Part shown: positions 58,874-64,000 of the stretch, piece by piece
Layout of the letters: each line of letters begins with the position of its first letter
How positions within the stretch are numbered: position 1 is the first letter of the stretch
From: Desmodus rotundus
Lineage: Eukaryota > Chordata > Mammalia > Chiroptera > Phyllostomidae
NCBI RefSeq assembly: GCF_022682495.2
Contig: NC_071397.1
Span: 18,672,739 to 18,736,738, forward strand
Length of the DNA: 64,000 nucleotides
Reading direction: 5' to 3'
The notes under the pieces: model-generated
Database searches by the model: none
What the model was told of the DNA's origin: nothing
What the model saw: only the letters and a program-made list of their open reading frames with translations
Translations under genes and position numbers: made by a program

Positions 58874-59710
58874 TGAGACAGGATGGTGAGAAGCTAGGAA
58901 CATTCCTTGGCAAGTGGAATAGGGTCACTGAGATAGCTGAGCACAACGACTGGGCAATTTACAGCCCGGTACACCGGGGCAGAAATCCCAAGTGCCTGGC
59001 TGGGGGCAAAACTGGGAAAATAAGAAAATCAGCCCCAGGATAACCTCTTCTCCCCCGGCTTTTGCTCCTTGGAGGTAACATCTAGGCTTCAGTTGTGTTT
59101 CAGCCCTGGGCCCAGAAAAGCAGCAAAGCCAGGTGGGGGATGCCAGGACCAACTTCAGTGACTACAGACCCCCAAGCCTGCCACTGACCAATCAGTGAAG
59201 ACCAGGACCCTAAAAGGGCACACCTGGAGAACTGCTGAACATTCTGCTGACACCATTCCCAGAGACCTCCCCTAAGATTCCTGCCCTTAATGGAGAAAGA
59301 AAAGCCTCGAGACAAAGGACCCAGCATGTATGTGCTCTTCCTCTGGGGAGCTGTCGGCGCCATTTCCTTTCCTACATTCTCCCCCAAACCTCACTTCTTT
59401 CTGCAGAGGCACATGTTTCCCAAACTCTAAAGCAATGGGCATCTGGCAGCTTGTCCCAGGACAATCCCCTGAACCTGTCCCCAAAGTCCCCTCTCCTCTG
59501 ACTTCCCAGCGAGTTAAGGCAGGCAAGCCAAAGCTCTCCTATTGCTTCCTCTATGCTAAGCCCTTCCTTGTTTCATTGTCCCCAGCTTTAATAAATGTAT
59601 TCTCACGGTCAACTGGACTTGTGAAATCTATCTTAAACAAAGTCAAGGCCCCACATACTACAGCTGGCTCCAGGCAGACCCACTCAGGGCCAGGCCCCTG
59701 CCTGGTAACA
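58874..59710 (+). mobile_element. Solo LTR inserted in L1, 4-bp duplication
   Basis: Starts TGAGACAGGATGG and ends CCCTGCCTGGTAACA. GTAG precedes (58,870-58,873) and follows (59,711-59,714) exactly, and the L1 text continues across the join, which fixes both ends. Promoter-like CCAAT (59,188-59,192) and CCTAAAAGGG (59,208-59,217) lie about 375 bp before AATAAA (59,590-59,595), with about 115 bp of U5 after it. The 4-bp duplication suggests class I (gammaretrovirus-like). The 191-residue frame at 59,330-59,905 spans the LTR/L1 junction and is spurious. Length 837 bp, no other copy in this window. Confidence 0.88.
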
Positions 59711-59714
59711 GTAG

Positions 59715-60080
59715 CATTATTCATAATAGCCACAAGATGGAAACAACCTAAATGTCCAACAGCTGGTGAACATACAAGCAAAATGCAGTATATTTATGCA
59801 ATGGGATATTATCTGGCAACAGAAAGGAATAAAGTCCTTATTTGTTCTAAAGCACAAATACACCATGAAAACATTATGTTAAATGAAAAAGTCATAAAAG
59901 GCTGATACTGTATGATTCCATTTATATGAAATGTGCACAACAGATAAATCTTTAGGGACGCAAGTTAGATTAGTGGTTGCCAGGGGCAGGGGAGAGAGGA
60001 GTGCTAATAGGTAAATAGGTTTCATGGGGTGATGAAAATATCCCAAAATTAGTAGTAATGATGATTGTATAACATTGTGA
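59715..60080 (+). mobile_element. L1 3' region, part 2
   Basis: CATTATTCATAATAGCCACAAGATGGAAACAACC, GCAATGGGATATTATCTGGCAAC, AAACATTATGTTAAATGAAAAAGTC, TACTGTATGATTCCATTTATATGAAATG, GGTTGCCAGGGGCAGGGG is L1 3' sequence in sense. It ends about where LTR-B begins (60,083), without its own A tail, so LTR-B probably also landed in this L1. Confidence 0.85.
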
Positions 60081-60082
60081 TA

Positions 60083-60712
60083 TGAAAGAAAAGGGGCTAC
60101 ATACTAAACCTGACAAGCTCAGGGGAGGCCTGTGTGGTGGCCTTACAAACCCAGAGACCTAAAGTAACCACATAGGATACCCTGAAATGAAAACTTTCTA
60201 ACTAAAAGCAGTTCATGGCAGGTCCTCATGTCCTAGGCTGGTGTTTTTCCCTAACAAAGGTCAATCCTCACCTTAAGTGAGCCTGTCTGTTGCCTTCTTG
60301 CATCTATGACAACATACCTTTGGAATGTCAAATTTCCTCTATCCGGACCTGTTAAAGTGTAGGCACAGAACCAGAGACCACAAAAACCCTCTTCGTCATT
60401 GTCATTATGTTAATTGCTAACTGAACTATCCCTTACCCAACTGTATGTGTGCATCCTTTTGCTTCTTATCCAATCCCAGCAGTTTCCCCACTTCGCTTCC
60501 TCCCACCCCCCTATTCTATCACCAGTGGGTTTCTTGTAATCCCCTTCCGCCTCCTGTTTGGATTGGAAAGTATAAAATAAGATGTAAAACTGCCATTCTC
60601 GGGAGGGAGCATTTCTCAATCAGTGGAGATTTTGCTTCCCAGCAATTGTCAGTCTGGCTCAAATACACTCACCAAAAATTCTGTACAGGTTTGAATGTCT
60701 CTTAGATTGACA
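60083..60712 (+). mobile_element. 5' LTR, family LTR-B, copy 1
   Basis: Starts TGAAAGAAAAGGGGC and ends CTCTTAGATTGACA. A TATA box TATAAAATAAG lies at 60,571-60,581. No canonical AATAAA is seen in the expected place. It aligns block by block with 63,252-63,888 on the other strand: AAACCCAGAGACCTAAAG, AAAAGCAGTTCATGGCA, CATGTCCTAGGCTG, TTTTTCCCTAA, CTTTGGAATGTCAA, TATAAAAT, CAAATACACTCACCA, CTGTACAGGTTTG. GATA before and TTAA after do not match, so it is not a simple solo LTR. The primer-site-like sequence just downstream suggests a 5' LTR whose provirus body is mostly lost. Confidence 0.82.
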
Positions 60713-60718
60713 TTAACT

Positions 60719-60739
60719 TGGCGTAGTGTGGCAGGATTC
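60719..60739 (+). other. Retroviral primer binding site, tRNA-Ser type
   Basis: Six bases after LTR-B the sequence reads TGGCGTAGTGTGGCAGGATT(C). The complement of the 3' end of mammalian tRNA-Ser (ending CCTGCCGACTACG-CCA) would be TGGCGTAGTCGGCAGGATT(C). The two agree except for one inserted G and one C-to-T change at a CpG. This site primes minus-strand DNA synthesis, so it supports both the LTR boundary and the plus orientation. The tRNA match is from memory of the tRNA sequence. Confidence 0.72.
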
Positions 60740-61431
60740 CAAAGAAGCCCACCCAGGACCACCTTGCAGAGCTGGGTGTGTGTGAGGTACCAGCAGGGGC
60801 TCATTGTGCCTCACCGGCTTCTCCTTTTGCAAAGGGTGAACTTGGATGAGTTTCAACTGGAATTCTGGACCTCCCTGTTTTAAGATATGAGGCCATGACT
60901 ATATCTGAGCTGTCTTTTTAATCCTGGATGGGGAACTAAGGTTAACGGTTTACAGAACACAGGCTAAAGCAGGACTGGAAGACAAAAAAGTGAGTGGCTA
61001 GTGTTTATTTAAGTTTGGCTTTTCAATTGGAATTGCTTTCTGAGAGTCTGCAGTACAGACACTACAGATCCACCCCCACCAAACTAAAATTAACACGGGA
61101 AATAGCGCCTCCAAGGCCAGAAACTCCCAGACCCCAGCCCTCGTTAATACTCCTGGCAGGAAGCCTTGGCTTGCAAGAGTGTTACAGAAATGAGGAGATT
61201 TAACTAGAAAAGATGTCAATGTAAAACGGCCGAAATGGAGTTTTCTTTAGGTACCTAACTTAATGTTTTGCATGCAAAATTAGAAAATGCCAGCTCTAAA
61301 TTAACTGGGTGAATGGGAAGTGTCTTGATTTGGACATTGAAAACTTTTAGGAGTACTGATAAATTTTTTTAAAAACTTAAAAAGAAACCTTAGAGGCTGT
61401 CTCTGAACTAAAGAAGGCTTCTGAAGCTAAT
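60740..61431. other. Possible remnant of retroviral leader/internal region
   Basis: This stretch lies downstream of the primer site, where gag should follow. No retroviral protein motif (CCHC finger, DTG protease, YXDD) is readable in any frame. It may be leader followed by deletion, or unrelated flank. Confidence 0.35.
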
Positions 61432-61437
61432 AAATAC

Positions 61438-61846
61438 CGACACCCCTGTGTTTCGGCCTGTGAAGGCCAGGCAGGTTCACTCGAGATTCGGGCAGACGGA
61501 AGAAAAGTCACAGAGCCGTGGGGATGCTTGACACGCCTTTATTCGAGAGTGGGCCAGCCGTGCATGCTACAAGTTGTGTGTGTAGCGGGAAGCCCCGAAC
61601 CCCTTATATACTTAAAAGAAACAAAGCCGGCAGAGAGCCAAACAGGTTCTATAACATCGAGATTCTGTGCAGGTGAGCCCACCCAAGGCCATGGGAATAC
61701 TTACTGGGTCCAGTGTCAAGGCTATGAGAACACTACTTAGTTCCCCAGACAGCTGGGTGAGGAAGCCAGGCTGCCTCCATTTACCCTACAGCCCCATTCC
61801 TCTCTTCTCCACAACTCTGAAACCAAAAGCCTGTCTTTGAAACACA
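61438..61846 (-). mobile_element. CpG-rich solo LTR, probable class II
   Basis: On the minus strand it starts TGTGTTTCAAAGACAGG and ends CACAGGGGTGTCG. AATAC (or AAATAC, one base longer) flanks both sides: 61,433-61,437 and 61,847-61,851. The terminal CG in place of CA is unusual. A TATA box lies at 61,604-61,611 (minus GTATATAAGG) and AATAAA at 61,538-61,543, about 60 bp apart, with about 100 bp of U5. It keeps many CpGs (CTCGAG, ATTCGGG, GCCGG, AGCCGTG), which suggests a younger insertion than its neighbours. No internal sequence. 409 bp. Confidence 0.75.
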
Positions 61847-61851
61847 AATAC

Positions 61852-62354
61852 TGGACCTGGTCTCCAAGCGCTCTTATCTGGACCATCTTTTAAAGTGCAA
61901 AGTTTTGGAAGGTAAAATTTTACTAAAGGTTTGTAAAACCTTAGTCATATCTGATCAAATCAACTTATTTCAGCTATTCCTTTCTAAATGAATGAATTTT
62001 GATTCACGCTATTGGATCACTAGATATTTTGAAATGCTGAAACACTGATTGCTAGACAAGTTTTGGGTTTGCCTGCTTTGGGCTTTTGTTGCAGAGAGGC
62101 TGTGGAGTGGATTCGGAGCTGTTAATGTTGGTGCGTGTCTTCTGAATGAATGTTCTTGCTAGAGGTGTGTTTCTTGAGAGTAAGTGTGTTTACCAATAGA
62201 GGAACTTATGTTTCTACAGGTTATAAAATGTGTTCAGAAAAGTCAATCCGGGGAATTCTGGCTGCTTACTTTTGGTTATCATTGAAAATTCAGGTTTTTT
62301 AAAGAAAAATTCAAATTAAGTTGGAAAGAAATTGTGTGTTTTGGTAATAGAAGG
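61852..62354. other. Unassigned segment between LTRs
   Basis: AT-rich with no frame or motif that I recognise. It could be old flank or eroded proviral interior. Confidence 0.4.
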
Positions 62355-62357
62355 TGT

Positions 62358-63080
62358 TGTTACTGAACAGCAAGTGGGGGCCCAGTGCCTGCTGCCCGCT
62401 GCCTGCTGCCACCCTCTCGGGCTAGGCAAAATTCTGGAGGCGAAAGGTTTGGTGATAAAGGAAAGGAATCTTCATCCAAAAGCTTCACAATTTTGGAATA
62501 ACAGCTTTCCACATGTGTTAGTCATTTAAGACTGTCCATTAAGGCTAAAATCTTGAACTCTTTAGTTACAGCTTTAATCACTTAAGGTATCAATTAAGGC
62601 TAACATTCTTAACACCTGAGTTCTCCTAGCATTCCCCTATTGGTTTTAATTATATTGTTTCCACAGAGTTAGTTTACATAAGATACAAAAGCCACACAAT
62701 TTTGGAAGAATTGCAGGCTTCTGCCTCAGGGCCTGTTCCCTCCAGAACACCCAAAGAAGAATAACCCTGCCACGCTCTGCCTGGCCAGCCTGATCCTAGG
62801 CTGTGCCCAGAGTTCCTTCCCATCCAAAATACTGTCTGTTGGGAAACACGGCCGCTGCTGTATGATCAGCCAGGCATCCTCGAGGAAGAGGATCCAAGAG
62901 CCAGTCTCTGCCCTCTTTATTTTAAATCTTCTCGCCCATAATTTGGTGTGCTCTGGAGGAATTCATCTTCTCAGCCAATCCTGACCTAGACTGTTTACCG
63001 TTGCCTCGGTTGGGCCACCTCCCCCTACGGCCCCTGCTTATTCCTCCTCCCCAGTGATCTCATCCATTCCGTCTGTATCA
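62358..63080 (-). mobile_element. LTR, family LTR-A, copy 2
   Basis: On the minus strand it starts TGATACAGACGG and ends CTTGCTGTTCAGTAACA, aligning along its whole length with copy 1 at 45,892-46,594. It contains GACAGTATTTTGGATGGGAA and TTTCCTTTATCACCAAACC. The AATAAA of copy 1 is replaced (TGGATGAAG). Flanking 4-mers GTGT and GCAA do not match. If the low end is put 3 bp further out, only CCTT is partly shared. So it may be a rearranged or partly deleted insertion rather than a clean solo LTR. Confidence 0.85.
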
Positions 63081-63139
63081 GCAAGGGAGAGAAATACTGT
63101 ACGGAAAAGGAAGGAAGTGAGTTCTCATGATGGTTATTT

Positions 63140-63251
63140 CTGAATGGATAAGAAGGTTTGTGAATATGAAAGCTGTAGAAGTTTTGTAGAAGATTGTGAA
63201 GGTTGTAGAAATTTGTGAAAGTTTTAAGTTTGTAAACTTAAGCTAAAACTT
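63140..63251. repeat. Imperfect GTAGAA/TTTGTGAA repeat with terminal palindrome
   Basis: Repeated units of TTTGTGAA, TTGTAGAA and GATTGTGAAGG between 63,155 and 63,215, followed by an inverted repeat AGTTTTAAGTTT / AAACTTAAGCTAAAACT (about 63,218-63,250). It lies directly beside the LTR-B copy 2 boundary. Confidence 0.55.
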
Positions 63252-63888
63252 TGTCAGCGTTGAAAAACATGCAAACCTGTAGAGAATCTGTGGTGAGTTT
63301 ACTTGAGCTAAACTATTGACGATTGCTGGAAAGGAATATCTCACCGGACTGAGAAATGCCTGGAGAAGGGCAGTTCAGCACCTCATTTTATACACGACAG
63401 TCAAAGGAGGGGACATAAGGGGGTGCATGAAATCCACTGGTGATGGGTCAGGGAGGAGGGAGAAAGCAAAGGGGAGGGAGTAGGGGGGCCTCTGGGATTA
63501 GACAAAAGGTAAAGTGATAGACACATACTTTTTTACATACGTGAGTAAGGGATAATTAACAATCAACAATTAACATAACAATAACAATGAGGGGATTTGT
63601 GTTCTCAGTTTGTGCCAGAGGGGCTTGGGGAAAAAAGGGAAGTTAGCTTGACATTCCAAAGGTTTGTTAACATAAGTTTCAAAAATACAATAGGCTGCTC
63701 AGTTAAGGTAAAGATTGACCTTTTTTAGGGAAAAATTACAGCCTAGGACATGACTACTTGCCATGAACTGCTTTTAATTAATACGTTTTAATTGTAGACC
63801 ATCCTTTGTGGTTTCTTCAGGTCTCTGAGTTTGTAAGCCTGCTTTGCAGGCCTCTGCAAGGGTAATATGTGGTCCCTTTTCTTCCACA
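63252..63888 (-). mobile_element. LTR-B, copy 2, possible 3' LTR of a provirus continuing past the window
   Basis: On the minus strand it starts TGTGGAAGAAAAGGG (or TGGAAG, two bases inward) and ends TTCAACGCTGACA. TATA box GTGTATAAAATGAGG at 63,381-63,395. It aligns with copy 1 over the whole length. Upstream of its 5' end (plus-strand 63,889-63,905) lies a purine-rich GGTAGGGAGATG, which looks like a polypurine tract. No matching target repeat is found (ACTT at the low side, CACA at the high side), as expected if the high side is proviral interior. Confidence 0.8.
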
Positions 63889-64000
63889 CATCTCCCTACC
63901 GTTCATAAGGCAATGCAAAGGATGCATTGATGATTAACCATTTGGTTGGATAATGAGGTCCCAAGGTGCTAGGAAGGCTCATTCCCAGGGAGTCTCAGTG
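63889..64000 (-). other. Candidate polypurine tract and proviral 3' interior, cut by the window edge
   Basis: On the minus strand this reads toward LTR-B copy 2 and ends AACGGTAGGGAGATG, a purine-rich tract of the kind that primes plus-strand DNA synthesis next to a 3' LTR. Only 112 bases are available, and no env or other domain can be identified. Confidence 0.35.

Noticed and set aside
59330..59905. 191-residue open frame, the longest in the window
   Set aside because: It starts in the solo LTR's R/U5 area and runs across the GTAG duplication into L1 3' sequence, so it cannot be an ancestral gene.
60740..62354. gag or pol of an LTR-B provirus
   Set aside because: No CCHC finger, protease or reverse-transcriptase motif in any frame.
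1..64000. CRISPR array or prokaryotic operon features
   Set aside because: No regularly spaced repeats with unique spacers and no ribosome-binding-site/ORF organisation; the content is clearly mammalian.
1..64000. Helitrons typical of vespertilionid bats
   Set aside because: I looked for TC starts with hairpin-CTRR ends and found no convincing copy. Their absence is weak evidence against a vespertilionid source.

Overview
The window looks like intergenic or deep-intronic DNA from a bat, probably of the Yangochiroptera. The main clue is several copies of a tRNA-derived SINE with the bat Ves layout: a tRNA-like head with the 'GTGTGGCTCAGTGGATTGAG' type start, a GGTTCGAT B box, a CTCTCTC tract and an (AAATA)n tail. 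They sit at about 6.8, 16.1, 28.6 and 39.3 kb. Old mammal-wide repeats (MIR, L2, MER5A, MER20, a Tigger element, L1 remnants) make up most of the recognisable remainder. I found no protein-coding gene, rRNA, functional tRNA gene or CRISPR array. Every longer open frame lies in a repeat or has no recognisable protein signature.

Layout. 0-1.1 kb: AT-rich DNA, then a solo LTR (624-1085, minus strand). 1.1-18 kb: mostly unassigned AT-rich sequence with MER5A (5.5 kb), a dimeric Ves SINE (6.8-7.2 kb), a hAT element (9.75 kb), MIR, Ves and an L2 reverse-transcriptase remnant (15.5-17.4 kb). 18-36 kb: a Tigger transposase remnant (18.1-18.75 kb), three copies of short TIR elements with CCGTATTTT-like ends (22.1, 30.3, 35.1 kb), an LTR lying inside an old L1 (26.2-26.8 kb), a solo LTR with a 5-bp duplication (30.8-31.2 kb), and L2, MIR and MER20 pieces. 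36-45 kb: L1, MIR and MER20 fragments and a Ves-in-Ves nest (39.3-39.7 kb). 45-51 kb: a solo LTR (LTR-A), a complete-looking half-L1 (HAL1-type) insertion with its own target duplication, and a solo LTR with a perfect 6-bp duplication. 51-57 kb: largely unassigned. 57.3-64 kb: an L1 split by an LTR, followed by four more LTRs on both strands. One of these has a tRNA-Ser-type primer binding site just downstream, and the last may be the 3' LTR of a minus-strand provirus running off the window edge.

Nothing here works together as a pathway. The biology is retroelement accumulation: at least nine LTRs from at least seven families, target-site duplications of 4, 5 and 6 bp (so more than one retroviral class), and readable nesting order. 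Family names for old repeats come from recognising consensus-like stretches, not from a database search. Boundaries without a stated target duplication are approximate.
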